Assembly: GCA_035299065.1 (NCBI GenBank)
Contig: DATGXI010000176.1
Location: 1 to 50,108 of the forward strand
DNA from: DASPJQ01 sp035299065
Lineage (GTDB): Bacteria; Bacteroidota; Bacteroidia; Flavobacteriales_D; UBA2798
Direction of reading: 5' to 3'
DNA: 50,108 nucleotides
Numbering within the stretch: the stretch's first letter is position 1; every line of letters starts with the position of its first letter. Under the pieces are notes generated by a model, which saw nothing but the letters and a program-made list of their open reading frames with translations, made no database searches and was not told the DNA's origin. Positions 32,939 to 42,735 of this stretch are shown here, piece after piece. A program made the position numbers and the translations under genes.

Positions 32939-34597
32939 TCAATAACGTTTCCAAACGGCCCAGCTTTTTACCCTTTCATTTTTGTCAATGGTGGAATTGG
33001 ATCCAAGCGTAAATAATATGCCTTGCGCTTTATATACAAAAATAGTTGACCCCCTGGTTGTATAGGTTATATCTGGCAAACCATATTGTTCAAGCACATC
33101 ATTCCGAAGGCTGCCTCGCTTAATTCCTTTTGAAGTTTCTCCTGCATATGCGTTGCCTGTTTCCTGGAAGTACAGTTCGTGCCCGTCACCAGTACCCAGG
33201 TTATAAATAACCGAGTTTTTGTGCCAAACATAATAACAGGAACTTTTACCCATTTCAATTTCTTTTATATCCAGGGCTTCAACATCATCCTGTAAATTGG
33301 TTATGTCCGAAATGGTTTCGGTTAACCCTGCAGGCAAACTATCACTTGTATAACGCTCTAATTTTTCTTTTGAGAATTTTTTATTGTATTTAAACTCTTC
33401 GGCCTTTTTACCTTTTATAATTTCAAGATTCACCTGGGCCAGGTAACTGTTGGTGATTTTCAGGCCCTGTTCAAGGGTGGTTTTTGCTTCACGCGGATTT
33501 TTTTCCTGGTCGTATAAAATACCCAATAGGATGTACGCATGAATGTGCTTTGACTGGTCCATGTACTTGCGTTGCAATAGCTTCATGGCTTTTTGTGCCG
33601 CGTATTTACCGTCTTCAATTTCACCTGCCAGTGAATGGGCACAGGCCATATTTATAAAACCCGTACTGTATTCTTTATCCAACTGGGTGGTCAGGCTAAA
33701 ATAGGTTTTTGCTTTTTCAATCAAGCCTTTTACTTCATCCGAAAATCCTTTTGCATTTCCGTTCACCCTACTCTCCACATCTATTTCAACCGGGTAAACA
33801 TACTTAACCGCGTCTTTTCCCAATAAATTCATTGCCTGTAACAAGTAGCATACACCAAGGTTGTTGTACATCTCACGGCTTTTAAATCCTTTGTTAAGCA
33901 CAAATTCAAAACATTTTATTGCACCGGTATATTCACTTACCATCATGGCATAATTACCGGTTTCGAATACGGTAATGAGTTGGGCAATTATGCTGTCGTT
34001 TTGTTGTGTAAGCAATATACGTTCCCTTAACGATGGGTACTTTGGCGTTTCTTCGGGCAATTTATATTCGGCATACACTTTTCGCAACAAAGGTTCGCCC
34101 AGTCCGCGTATATCATATCCTGCCAAAAAACAGGAAATTCCACCTGAATGGTCGGCCTGTGTTTCAAAGTATTTTAATTCTCCAAGTTTATCGTTGGCTG
34201 TTGCAAGTTTATCTTCAATGTCAGCCAGGGCAAATGAACTGGCAAAATCTTTTCCCCATTGATGGTTGTACCGGAAGTGGCCCAATTCATGTCCTATTAA
34301 AAATGCAAGTGCATCTTTGGCACGATCACCAAATCCCATGCAAATATCAAACGCTTTTTGCTCTATGGCAAGGGTTCGGCTTCCATCTTTGTTACGCTTT
34401 AAATAGGCAACGCTTGTTTCGCGCTTATCATCCAATACAAGCTCGGGTTGAATGTCCACAATGCCCATGGCTGCAAAAACCCGGTCATACACTTCCTTTA
34501 CCATTGCAAATTTCTCGTCAGGTGTCAATGCCTTTTGGGCATGCACATGCATGGCGCAAAAAATAAACAGGGTTATAAAAAAAGTATAAATGCGCAT
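32939..34597 (-). CDS. M48-type metallopeptidase with TPRs
   Basis: The 552-residue protein has a signal peptide (ending HVHAQ, residue 21). An M48-like catalytic domain follows with IGHELGHFRYNH (zinc ligands His103, His107, catalytic Glu104) and the third-ligand region YFETQADHSG (Glu145, Asp149). TPR-like repeats cover about 205-390, and a C-terminal domain (about 410-552) has a SmpA-like GS-R-DVLEQYGLPD segment. No transmembrane helices are seen, unlike HtpX, so it resembles the soluble periplasmic BepA/LoiP type. Its ATG overlaps the TAA of the upstream C1 peptidase gene (TAATG), indicating coupled translation. Confidence 0.85.
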   Translation of the reverse strand: MRIYTFFITLFIFCAMHVHAQKALTPDEKFAMVKEVYDRVFAAMGIVDIQPELVLDDKRETSVAYLKRNKDGSRTLAIEQKAFDICMGFGDRAKDALAFLIGHELGHFRYNHQWGKDFASSFALADIEDKLATANDKLGELKYFETQADHSGGISCFLAGYDIRGLGEPLLRKVYAEYKLPEETPKYPSLRERILLTQQNDSIIAQLITVFETGNYAMMVSEYTGAIKCFEFVLNKGFKSREMYNNLGVCYLLQAMNLLGKDAVKYVYPVEIDVESRVNGNAKGFSDEVKGLIEKAKTYFSLTTQLDKEYSTGFINMACAHSLAGEIEDGKYAAQKAMKLLQRKYMDQSKHIHAYILLGILYDQEKNPREAKTTLEQGLKITNSYLAQVNLEIIKGKKAEEFKYNKKFSKEKLERYTSDSLPAGLTETISDITNLQDDVEALDIKEIEMGKSSCYYVWHKNSVIYNLGTGDGHELYFQETGNAYAGETSKGIKRGSLRNDVLEQYGLPDITYTTRGSTIFVYKAQGILFTLGSNSTIDKNERVKSWAVWKRY

Positions 34598-36543
34598 TAT
34601 TTTAATTTTAATTGTGCCTGTTTTTGTGCTTTGTGCTTTACAAGCTTAACGGTTTTGATATCGGTGTTTTTTGCTTCAGGCTCATCGGCCCCGCCAAATC
34701 CCATTTCTTCCTCCCACTCCACATACTTATCATTATCCCATTCACCCGCTATCATTTTTTTGGTCTTACTGGTATAAATACCATAACCCTGTTTTAAATT
34801 AAATTCAAATTGCCCAATAAACACACTTCCATCCTTCATCATTACTTTTCCCACATCGTTGCGCAGGTTGGCAAAGTAAAGACCTTCGTATGATTCGCCA
34901 TCAACGGTTGTGTATTTTCCATACCCGTTCCTGTAACCGTTGTAAAAAAATCCTTCATAGGTATTTCCACTGGTGTAGGTGTAACGTCCATACCCGTTTT
35001 CACAATCACCGTATGTACACTGTTTTTTATCGGCATTGGCCAGTGTATCGGCTTCGTTTTCTTTAAACATCACTATTTTTTCGGCTAAACCCACCTCGTT
35101 CGTCACTTTTTTAAATCCCCCATCACCTGTGCTGTATATATAAATACGTTTTGTTTTAGGACTTATAAATGCATAGGCTTTTGCATACGCATCGGCTTCA
35201 ACATTGCCAACATAGGTGTAATTGGAAAAATCACGCAAGCCAAAATCATCTTTTTTCCCATCCTTGAATTTACCTGTATATATACTTGTTGAATAAGACC
35301 CGGTGATTTCATAAGAACCAAAAATCCAGTTGTCGCCTTTGTAATACCCGCTAAAAACAGTTCGGTCATCCACATTAATTACACCATAATCATAATCCAG
35401 GTAATCGGCTTTTGGGTTAATGGTATCGGCACTCCAGTAAGCTACCTTTACTGTTCCATCGGTAAAATAATAGGTGCCCTTACCTTCCTTTTTCCCGTTT
35501 TTAAAGGCCCCTGTAAATACTTCACCATTGGCATATTGGTAAATACCACTTCCCTCAGGACTTCCGTTTTTCACATCGCCTTCATACACATCACCATTCT
35601 CAAATTTAAACCTGCTATACCCATTCAGGCAATCGCCATACTCACATCCTTTTGCTTTGGCAACGGGACTTGTACCTTGTGTTTTTTCATCAAGTTCAAT
35701 TACATATGCATTGTAGGTATAATGCGCATAGTCCTTGTAGGTTATCCATGCATAACCGCCTTTACCCCATTCCTGTCCCCAACTGTTTTGCAGTAAAAAA
35801 CATCCGCCTTTTAACTTATCATCGTAACCAATCACTGTCATGGCATGTCCACCACTTGGAAATAAGTTGGTGGAATCCTTTTGCCAGAACCCGTCTTCTT
35901 TACGCACATCATAACAAAATGAGGTGGTGGTTTTGAAACCGATCATGACTGGTTTTTTAGCTGCCAGGGCTTTGCGGGTATTCAGTATTTTTATTGAATC
36001 TGTTACAAAGTTAGCTTTGTAAATATCCCAAAGGGCATACGAATTGTCAACTTTAAATATTTTGTAAGGTTTATCGTTTTCACTGCTTGTACCACAACTC
36101 ACTTCATTCAAATGAAAACGTTTTGTGCCGTTCTTTTGCAATTCATCGGCCGCCAAATGCATATGGGTTCCCAATGTGCAATCATTGTCATACAATGATT
36201 TTATTTGGTTGTAGATTGAAAATGGGCACATGGCAAGTGCAGTAATTACAGCGCGGTTTTTTATGCCGTGTTTTTGTGCGTATAATATGCTTGTTCCGCA
36301 ATAACCGTATGACCAGCCAACACAGGTTGAAAAATCGCCCTGGTTGCCCGGGTATGGAGCGTATTCGGTTAAATTTACACTGTCTGGCAATGTTTCACCA
36401 AAACCCATGCCGTCAAAATCATAAATTTCAATTCCTTTGGGTGGTGTTTCATCCAACAACATCCCGGTTTTATACATGCGTTTTTGCGCATGGCTTAAAA
36501 AAGGGCTTAAAAAAATTAAAGCAAGCGAAACAATTTTTTGCAT
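34597..36543 (-). CDS. Exported C1 (papain-type) peptidase with MORN repeats
   Basis: The 648-residue protein has a signal peptide (ending SHAQ, residue 20). The papain-like domain spans about 40-290 with the oxyanion Gln68 and nucleophile Cys74 in NQGDFSTCVGWS, His233 in SGGHAMTVIGYD and Asn253 in LQNSWGQEWG. The complete catalytic triad indicates an active cysteine peptidase. The rest contains MORN-type repeats (GDVYEGDVKNG.PEG.G, NTYEGFFYNGYRNGYGKY, SYEGLYF). Two of them start with a C.YGDC.NGY module at about 312 and 518. No T9SS domain is seen. It is the first gene of a four-gene operon with an M48 peptidase. TAATTTTA, a near -7 element, lies just before the start. Confidence 0.87.
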   Translation of the reverse strand: MQKIVSLALIFLSPFLSHAQKRMYKTGMLLDETPPKGIEIYDFDGMGFGETLPDSVNLTEYAPYPGNQGDFSTCVGWSYGYCGTSILYAQKHGIKNRAVITALAMCPFSIYNQIKSLYDNDCTLGTHMHLAADELQKNGTKRFHLNEVSCGTSSENDKPYKIFKVDNSYALWDIYKANFVTDSIKILNTRKALAAKKPVMIGFKTTTSFCYDVRKEDGFWQKDSTNLFPSGGHAMTVIGYDDKLKGGCFLLQNSWGQEWGKGGYAWITYKDYAHYTYNAYVIELDEKTQGTSPVAKAKGCEYGDCLNGYSRFKFENGDVYEGDVKNGSPEGSGIYQYANGEVFTGAFKNGKKEGKGTYYFTDGTVKVAYWSADTINPKADYLDYDYGVINVDDRTVFSGYYKGDNWIFGSYEITGSYSTSIYTGKFKDGKKDDFGLRDFSNYTYVGNVEADAYAKAYAFISPKTKRIYIYSTGDGGFKKVTNEVGLAEKIVMFKENEADTLANADKKQCTYGDCENGYGRYTYTSGNTYEGFFYNGYRNGYGKYTTVDGESYEGLYFANLRNDVGKVMMKDGSVFIGQFEFNLKQGYGIYTSKTKKMIAGEWDNDKYVEWEEEMGFGGADEPEAKNTDIKTVKLVKHKAQKQAQLKLK

Positions 36544-36729
36544 GTTTTAAAATTATGTTCTGTGTTTATGGGGTTAATTTACAGTAAAATGGTTTACACC
36601 AAACGTTAATAATGGTTCAGCAAAAACGTTCATTTTTTGCATGAATTCATTCTCAACAATGTAGGTTTGTGAGTCACATGCAATTTTCGGGCCATTGGAT
36701 AAAAAAAATGTACAATTGCCAGTCAGGAA

Positions 36730-37503
36730 TCAATCGGTACTTGGTGGCTCTACCTCGTAAACATGTCCGCTGAATTTGATGTCAACCGACCTGATAACCT
36801 TGTGTTTTTCGTGAATGGGTTTTAAATACTCAACAATATTTAAATACATATAGCCCACTACGGTGTCATCAGCACTTCCTGCCACACTCAACTCATTCAC
36901 AAAAGTCCATTTTACACGTATTTCACCACTGTACCCTGACTGTGCAAAATACTTTTCGTAAAAACAACCGTTTGCTTTGCGGTTAAACAAGTACAAGGCA
37001 TCGTGAATTGTTTTTCGAACAGCCTGGCTTGCAAATGACTCAACTTGTACGGTGTATTCAACCTGTTTGTCCCAGTGGTGCGTTTTTGGAAAATCCTTTT
37101 TGCGTCCTAATACGTCCCATCCGTTTAATTGAAAGCCCAGTTTTTGGCGCCAACCCTTGTATCGGTTAAACGCTATAATTTTCATGGCGTGGTGTATGAG
37201 TAAACGCAACATAAACAAACCAATAAAACCAAGCCCAATGTACAATGACCATTGGTCGGCAGGCCTGTTGCCCGCAGTAGAAAAATAAATGGAAATGAAA
37301 ACTATGCCCAGTGTTAATACACCAAAAAACCACCAGAAAAAATTGGGATAAATAGGATAAATACGCCTGAAAACATACCAGCTGTCGCAGGATTTGGGTT
37401 GCCAGTCCTGGCTTTGTTTTTGAACGGGTTTATTTTCACCACGCTTCTTTTCCTTCTTCCTTTCCCAATCAGCCAGCTCACTTATGTCGTCTGGGTTTAC
37501 CAT
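36730..37503 (-). CDS. Membrane protein of unknown function
   Basis: The 257-residue protein has a charged N-terminus (about 1-45) and two transmembrane helices at about 56-76 (FWWFFGVLTLGIVFISIYF) and 86-105. These are followed by a ~150-residue soluble domain with WDKQVEYTVQVESF and a VDIKFSGHVYEVEPP end. No family is recognised. Its start overlaps the 3' end of the RhlE-type helicase gene by 26 bases, so the two are co-transcribed. Confidence 0.65.
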   Translation of the reverse strand: MVNPDDISELADWERKKEKKRGENKPVQKQSQDWQPKSCDSWYVFRRIYPIYPNFFWWFFGVLTLGIVFISIYFSTAGNRPADQWSLYIGLGFIGLFMLRLLIHHAMKIIAFNRYKGWRQKLGFQLNGWDVLGRKKDFPKTHHWDKQVEYTVQVESFASQAVRKTIHDALYLFNRKANGCFYEKYFAQSGYSGEIRVKWTFVNELSVAGSADDTVVGYMYLNIVEYLKPIHEKHKVIRSVDIKFSGHVYEVEPPSTD

Positions 37504-38668
37504 GCGGTTTTTTTACGGGTGTTGCAGGAGCTTGTATAGCTTTAATATCATCAGGAACGGTACCGCGTGGTACCTGTTTGCCCAAAAGGTCTTCAATACG
37601 TTTGAATTTTTTACGCTCGGTTTCGTCAACAAAAGTATACGCTATGCCTTTTGCGGCTGCGCGTGCTGTACGCCCAATACGGTGTATATAGTCTTCACCA
37701 TCATTGGGTACATCGTAATTTATAACCAAATCAATGTCTTCAATATCAATACCACGTGATAATATATCGGTAGCTACCAATACATTTAATTCCCGGTTTT
37801 TAAAACGCATCAGCACTTCTTCACGTTGCTTTTGCTCCAGTTCCGAATGAATTTCATCAATTTTCAGGGTAGTTCGTCTTAAATCGCGGCTTAGTTGTTT
37901 TACACTGCTTTTTGTAGAGCAAAATACAATTACGCTTCTGAAGTTATGCATGCCAAGCAGGTGTTTTACCAACGGAATTTTTTGGTTCCCGTTTACCATA
38001 AACACTTCCTGTTTTATATTCTCATTGGGTTTTGATACCGATATGCTTACTTCTAAAGGATTTTGTAAAATTTTTCGGGCAAGTACGCGTATTTTTTGTG
38101 GCATGGTAGCCGAAAACAAAAGGCTTTGACGACTGGTTGGTAAGAATGAGATCATTTTATTGATATCATCGCTAAAACCCATGTCAAGCATCCTGTCTGC
38201 CTCGTCCAGTACAAGAAATTGCAATTCGCTCAAATCAATGTACTTCATGTTCAGGTGCGATATCATTCGGCCCGGTGTGCAAATTACAATATCAACGCCT
38301 GCTTTCATAGCCTGGCGTTCGCGTTCAAATAAACTTCCATCACCACCACCATACACGGCAATTGAACTTATGGGGGTAAAATAAGAAAGCCCTTCCATTT
38401 GCTGGTCAATTTGTACAGCCAGCTCACGCGTGGGTACAATTACCATGGCTTTTATTTTATTGTTTTGTTCACCCGAAATGATTTTATGAATAAGGGGTAA
38501 AAGGAAGGCGGCTGTTTTTCCCGTGCCTGTTTGGGCCGATGCTATAACATCACGTCCCTGTAATATGGCTGGAATCACCTGCTCCTGGATAGGCGTTGCG
38601 GTTCGGTAACCCATGCTGTCAACACCTTCAATAAGTTCGGGTAAAAGATTTAGTTCTGCGAATGTCAA
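37478..38668 (-). CDS. RhlE-type DEAD-box RNA helicase
   Basis: The 396-residue protein carries all DEAD-box motifs: Q motif (TPIQ, 25-28), AQTGTGKT (Lys51), PTREL, GG, TPGRM, DEAD (155-158), SAT, a VATDILSRGIDIEDID block and HRIGRTARA. It ends with a short basic tail (PHGKPRRHK), as in RhlE rather than in CsdA or DbpA. It probably acts in rRNA maturation or mRNA turnover, especially in the cold. TATCTTTA, near the -7 consensus, lies upstream of its start. A second DEAD-type helicase at 23161 has a different C-terminal domain. Confidence 0.9.
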   Translation of the reverse strand: MTFAELNLLPELIEGVDSMGYRTATPIQEQVIPAILQGRDVIASAQTGTGKTAAFLLPLIHKIISGEQNNKIKAMVIVPTRELAVQIDQQMEGLSYFTPISSIAVYGGGDGSLFERERQAMKAGVDIVICTPGRMISHLNMKYIDLSELQFLVLDEADRMLDMGFSDDINKMISFLPTSRQSLLFSATMPQKIRVLARKILQNPLEVSISVSKPNENIKQEVFMVNGNQKIPLVKHLLGMHNFRSVIVFCSTKSSVKQLSRDLRRTTLKIDEIHSELEQKQREEVLMRFKNRELNVLVATDILSRGIDIEDIDLVINYDVPNDGEDYIHRIGRTARAAAKGIAYTFVDETERKKFKRIEDLLGKQVPRGTVPDDIKAIQAPATPVKKPHGKPRRHK

Positions 38669-38713
38669 TTTAGCTCAATTATATCGGGGTAAAGATATAA
38701 AAAAAGCGCTTGG

Positions 38714-39541
38714 TTAATGAATTGATAAGGACGAATCCGGTATTCTTTTTCTAAACCCGTTTCCTCTGTATGGTTTGAACCCACTGGCCACCTGGTGGTA
38801 CTGCAATACCATTGAATCATTGGTAAAAATAGTATAATTGGCCGGTATCTTGAAGTAACCTGTGTCTTTTACACCCTCATCCATTCCCTTGAGCCTTACC
38901 GTTTCAATCACTTGATTTTTCTTATTTAACACATCGGCACGCATAATAAACCCGCCTTTTAATTTTGGCCGCAACTGATCAAAACCCGACAAAAGTTCCA
39001 TTCGGTAAGGTATTAAAAAATTGCTGCCACTACCGTCATTCACGTCCAATTCCCTGGTGATATAATACATATACTGATGGGTGTTTCCCCTCATTTCAAT
39101 TTTACGGCACATCATGTTGTTTACTTTACACACGCCCGGGTGTTCAACCATGGTAAAACCGGCACAACCTGTATTCATGCAACGCACATCAATGGTTTTT
39201 TTTAATGCCTGCCTGCCTTTTGGCCCTTCAAACAGCGTGATTTTTTCGGCAGTACGGCTGTTGACGCGTTTAACAATACACACTTCATCATACATACCCT
39301 TTACAAGTTGTTTGTTTTTTGGCTCCATACGGGCCTGTTTTTTTCCAAGTAATATGCTAAAGGTATTGACACCCGATGAATCCATTTTACCGCTGGTGTC
39401 ATAGTAAAAACTGAATTTTTCATAGACCAATCGTTTTAGTCCGGCCACATTTTGTTTAGCTGGTTTTTGCCATTGAACAAATAACACTGCACACAACAGG
39501 GTTATGCCGAATACACATTTTTTTAACATTTGCATGCACAT
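38714..39541 (-). CDS. Exported protein of unknown function
   Basis: The start at 39541 gives 275 residues (MCMQMLKKCVFGITLLCAV); ATGs at 39535 and 39529 are equally possible. The frame is open upstream to 39772, but that extension is composed of His/Asn/Pro-rich non-conserved sequence and overlaps the start of the opposite gene. The mature part is beta-rich (FSFYYDTSGKMDSS, then ARMEPKNKQLVKGMYDE, CRKIEMRG). It resembles DUF4412-like periplasmic proteins, though this is only an impression. It contains several Cys, one pair being CMNTGCAG. TAACTTTT upstream is a near -7 element. Confidence 0.65.
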   Translation of the reverse strand: MCMQMLKKCVFGITLLCAVLFVQWQKPAKQNVAGLKRLVYEKFSFYYDTSGKMDSSGVNTFSILLGKKQARMEPKNKQLVKGMYDEVCIVKRVNSRTAEKITLFEGPKGRQALKKTIDVRCMNTGCAGFTMVEHPGVCKVNNMMCRKIEMRGNTHQYMYYITRELDVNDGSGSNFLIPYRMELLSGFDQLRPKLKGGFIMRADVLNKKNQVIETVRLKGMDEGVKDTGYFKIPANYTIFTNDSMVLQYHQVASGFKPYRGNGFRKRIPDSSLSIH

Positions 39542-39709
39542 ATAACTGCGCTTATGAAAAAAGTTACACGCTAAGTGATTGACAATGCAGTGTGTTGTGT
39601 TGTGTTTTGGGGTTGTAAAAAAAAGCCGGGCCGGTGGTTGGTTCTCAAGCGACTTTTTTATATTTATTGCGTCTTTAAAAGGAGTAGCATTCAAAAGAAA
39701 GGGTAATTT

Positions 39710-41494
39710 ATGAATAAGCGTGTTTACGGAATTTTGGCTTTGGGGATGATGTGTGCAAGTGCAAATGCTCAAATTTTATTTTCAAACGGAGCAACGGTTC
39801 ACATTAATTCGGGCGCTACAGTTATTACCAATGGCGGCACTGAAATAGCCAACGCATCAAACTTCACCAACAATGGTTCGCTCACTGTTACAAAAAATTC
39901 AATTACTCCCCTGCCAGGTAATTTTACATTAACAACCGGTTCAACAGTGAATGGCAATGGAACTTACCGTGTTGAGCAGGATTGGATAAATGATGCTACT
40001 TTTACAGCGGGCACCAGTACGGTTGAATTATTTGGCAATACACAACAGTTCATCACCAGTACTACATCAACCGCCACTACATTTAATAACCTGCAGTTAA
40101 CAGGAACAGGTGCGGGTACCAATCGTAAAAAAACATTGCAGGCAGTAAATGCCACAACTGGTACAAGTGGAGTTTTAACCATTAATGACCGTGAACTTGA
40201 AACCCAAACCAATACTTTTTTTGTTTTAAATACGGCAGCAAGTGCTGTAACCAATACCACAACACCCGGGGCTGAAGGATTTGTAAGCAGTCTGGCACCA
40301 GGTTTTTTATCGCGCAATACCAATGCAGCTACTGCTTATCTTTTTCCTACCGGATCAAGCCTGGGTACATTGCGTTATCGTCCAATTGAAGTAACACCTA
40401 CAGCCGGTGCGGCCAATACCTATACCGTACGCATGAACAATACAGATCCTACGCTTGATGGTTTTGACCGTAGTGTAAATGACGGATTACAATGTACCTT
40501 AAATAACCTGTATTATCACTCCATTGAACGTGCTTCGGGTATAACCAGTGCCGATATTAAAATGCATTATATACCGGGTTCTGACGGAACCTGGGAAGGC
40601 ATGGCACATTGGCGTACTGCTTCGGGCGACTGGAATGACATGAGCACCATGGCACTTGGAACATCGGGTGTTTTTTCAACCGTAACACGTACAACCTGGT
40701 TATTTACCAATGCAGGACACCCTTACGTTTTAACAAACGTACGTCCTGAAACCCCTGTAATTAATTGTCCAACTATTTGTGAAAATACCTTGGGCAATAC
40801 ATTCACATTAACCGGTTCATCAAGTTCGTATACCTGGACTGTTCCGGCAAGCGGAACAATTGTTTCTGGCCAGGGAACATCGGCTATTAATGTTGACTGG
40901 ACAACTGGTACCGGACCTATAACTGTGTATGCTGTTGGTGTTCCTGGTTGCAATTCGTTACCGGCAACGTGCACACCTACTGTACAGGCCCCACCTGTTG
41001 CAGGATTTACTGCAGGTGCTGATGGAACATTTGGTGATTCATGGCAGTTTACCGACACCTCGGCAGGAGCTACTTCATGGAGCTGGGCTTTTGGTGATGG
41101 AAACACGGCCACAACACAAAATCCACTTTACCAATACAGCGATGCAGGAACGTATACCATTATTCTTACCGTTAGTAATGGAACCTGTACCGACACTGCC
41201 ACACTGGTAATTGATGCAAACGGAGGAATTGTTGTTCCAAATGTTTTTTCACCTAACGGTGATGGTATAAACGATGGATGGTTTGTATTAACCGGAAATC
41301 TTGCTGAATACGATTTACAAATATTTAACCGCTGGGGGCAGCTTATGTTTGGATCAACAGATATTAGCCAGAAATGGGATGGAAATTACAATGGTACAGC
41401 CTGCGTTGAAGGCACATATTATTATGTATTAAAAGCAAAAACACTGATGAAAGATTATAGCCAAACCGGTGCACTTTTATTGGTTAGACAATAG
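39710..41494 (+). CDS. Surface protein with PKD domain and CHU_C (T9SS type B) domain
   Basis: The 594-residue protein has a signal peptide (ending ANAQ, residue 21). The N-terminal ~200 residues are Thr/Asn-rich and repetitive (GATV.INSGATVITNGG), as in beta-helix or filament-like surface proteins. A PKD domain (SWSWAFGDGNTATTQNPLYQY, given here only in part: FGDGNTATTQNP) lies at about 430-500. The last ~85 residues (VVPNVFSPNGDGINDG...NRWGQLMFG) are a CHU_C domain that targets to the type IX system. It is the first gene of a three-gene operon with a collagen-like protein. No enzyme motif was seen. Confidence 0.85.
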   Translation: MNKRVYGILALGMMCASANAQILFSNGATVHINSGATVITNGGTEIANASNFTNNGSLTVTKNSITPLPGNFTLTTGSTVNGNGTYRVEQDWINDATFTAGTSTVELFGNTQQFITSTTSTATTFNNLQLTGTGAGTNRKKTLQAVNATTGTSGVLTINDRELETQTNTFFVLNTAASAVTNTTTPGAEGFVSSLAPGFLSRNTNAATAYLFPTGSSLGTLRYRPIEVTPTAGAANTYTVRMNNTDPTLDGFDRSVNDGLQCTLNNLYYHSIERASGITSADIKMHYIPGSDGTWEGMAHWRTASGDWNDMSTMALGTSGVFSTVTRTTWLFTNAGHPYVLTNVRPETPVINCPTICENTLGNTFTLTGSSSSYTWTVPASGTIVSGQGTSAINVDWTTGTGPITVYAVGVPGCNSLPATCTPTVQAPPVAGFTAGADGTFGDSWQFTDTSAGATSWSWAFGDGNTATTQNPLYQYSDAGTYTIILTVSNGTCTDTATLVIDANGGIVVPNVFSPNGDGINDGWFVLTGNLAEYDLQIFNRWGQLMFGSTDISQKWDGNYNGTACVEGTYYYVLKAKTLMKDYSQTGALLLVRQ

Positions 41495-41526
41495 TGATTT
41501 AAGATTCAAAATTTAAGATTAAGTAT

Positions 41527-42729
41527 ATGCGCAAGTTATTAATGGGAAGCATGCTTTATTTTGCTCTTGCAACGGGCACTGTAAATGCACAAAACAATGT
41601 GGGAATTGGAACAACTACTCCGCACGCATCATCTATTTTAGAGATGCAGTCAACCACACAGGGCGTATTGGTTCCGCGTATGACAACGGCTCAACGCGTA
41701 GCAATTGCCAGCCCTGCTGACGGTTTATTGGTATTTGATACCACTGTTGGATGTTTTTTCTTTTATACCACTGCTGGTAGTTGGCAAAACCTCTGTTCAG
41801 GAAGTGGATCAGGAGTTGACGGCATTAACTGTTGGGACACTAACGGAAATGGCACTAACGATGCTTCTGAAGATGTTAATGGTGACGGTTCATGGAATGC
41901 AACCGATTGCCAGGGAGCAGCTGGAGCTGCCGGTGCAACTGGCCCGGCCGGACCCGCTGGGCCTGCAGGTGCCAATGGTACAAATGGAACGAACGGAACA
42001 AATGGTACAAACGGTGTACATTGCTGGGATACCGATAATGATGGCGTAAACGATGCTTCTGAAGACGTAAACGGTGACGGTTCATGGAATGCAAGTGATT
42101 GTATGGGTGCAACTGGTGCAGCTGGTCCGGCAGGACCCACAGGTGCAACCGGGCCTGCTGGCCCAACGGGACCTACAGGTCCTGCAGGTGCAACAGGTGC
42201 TACCGGACCCGCTGGTCCAACAGGGCCTACCGGGGCAACAGGCGCTACTGGAGCCACAGGTGCAACCGGGCCCGCAGGTCCTGCTGGACCAACCGGACCA
42301 ACAGGTCCAACTGCTGTACCGGTTAGTGTTTCACTGGCTGCTGACTACGATGTGACCAACACAACTTTTACTACAGTGCCGGGTATGAGTGTTACATTCA
42401 CCGCTGTGCAAACAAGTGCCCTGGTTATTTTCAGCGCATCAGGTTATGGTTGGACAAACTCTATGTCGTATGTTATTTTCCGTATAATGAATGGTGCAAC
42501 ATCACTGGGGGCTACCAACACAAACATTCAAAACTACGATGATGTTACCGGTACCACCACTACCTGGAACACTGTATTTACTGAAAAAATTACCGGTTTA
42601 ACGGTTGGCGCAAGTTATACCTATTATGTACAGGGACGTGTTTCGGGCTTTTTTGGTACTGACGATGCTGTCATTGACTGCGTAAGCTTACCTGATAATT
42701 GTCATATGACTTTAACTGTTATTCCTTAA
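41527..42729 (+). CDS. Collagen-like secreted protein with C1q/TNF-like C-terminus
   Basis: The 400-residue protein has a signal peptide (ending VNAQ, residue 22). An N-terminal domain (VGIGTTTPHASSILEMQ...GVLVPRMTTAQR, 25-90) is typical of Bacteroidota surface and tail-fibre-like proteins. Gly-X-Y collagen repeats run about 131-164 and 194-262, rich in GPAG, GPTG and GATG. Two near-identical 27-residue Cys-bounded, Asp/Asn-rich modules (NDASEDVNGDGSWNA core, 102-128 and 166-192) resemble Ca-binding thrombospondin type 3 repeats. The C-terminal ~135 residues form a beta-sandwich of C1q/TNF type. It is probably a trimeric fibrous surface protein. It is co-transcribed with its neighbours. Confidence 0.85.
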   Translation: MRKLLMGSMLYFALATGTVNAQNNVGIGTTTPHASSILEMQSTTQGVLVPRMTTAQRVAIASPADGLLVFDTTVGCFFFYTTAGSWQNLCSGSGSGVDGINCWDTNGNGTNDASEDVNGDGSWNATDCQGAAGAAGATGPAGPAGPAGANGTNGTNGTNGTNGVHCWDTDNDGVNDASEDVNGDGSWNASDCMGATGAAGPAGPTGATGPAGPTGPTGPAGATGATGPAGPTGPTGATGATGATGATGPAGPAGPTGPTGPTAVPVSVSLAADYDVTNTTFTTVPGMSVTFTAVQTSALVIFSASGYGWTNSMSYVIFRIMNGATSLGATNTNIQNYDDVTGTTTTWNTVFTEKITGLTVGASYTYYVQGRVSGFFGTDDAVIDCVSLPDNCHMTLTVIP

Positions 42730-42735
42730 ACAACT

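Noticed and set aside
39542..39772. N-terminal extension of the 38714 gene
   Set aside because: Non-conserved His/Asn/Pro-rich sequence that overlaps the start of the opposite gene. The signal peptide begins at 39541 or just after.
41763..42257. Long reverse-strand frame over the collagen-like gene
   Set aside because: It is the mirror of the Gly-X-Y repeats (Pro/Val/Ala-rich) and not an independent gene.
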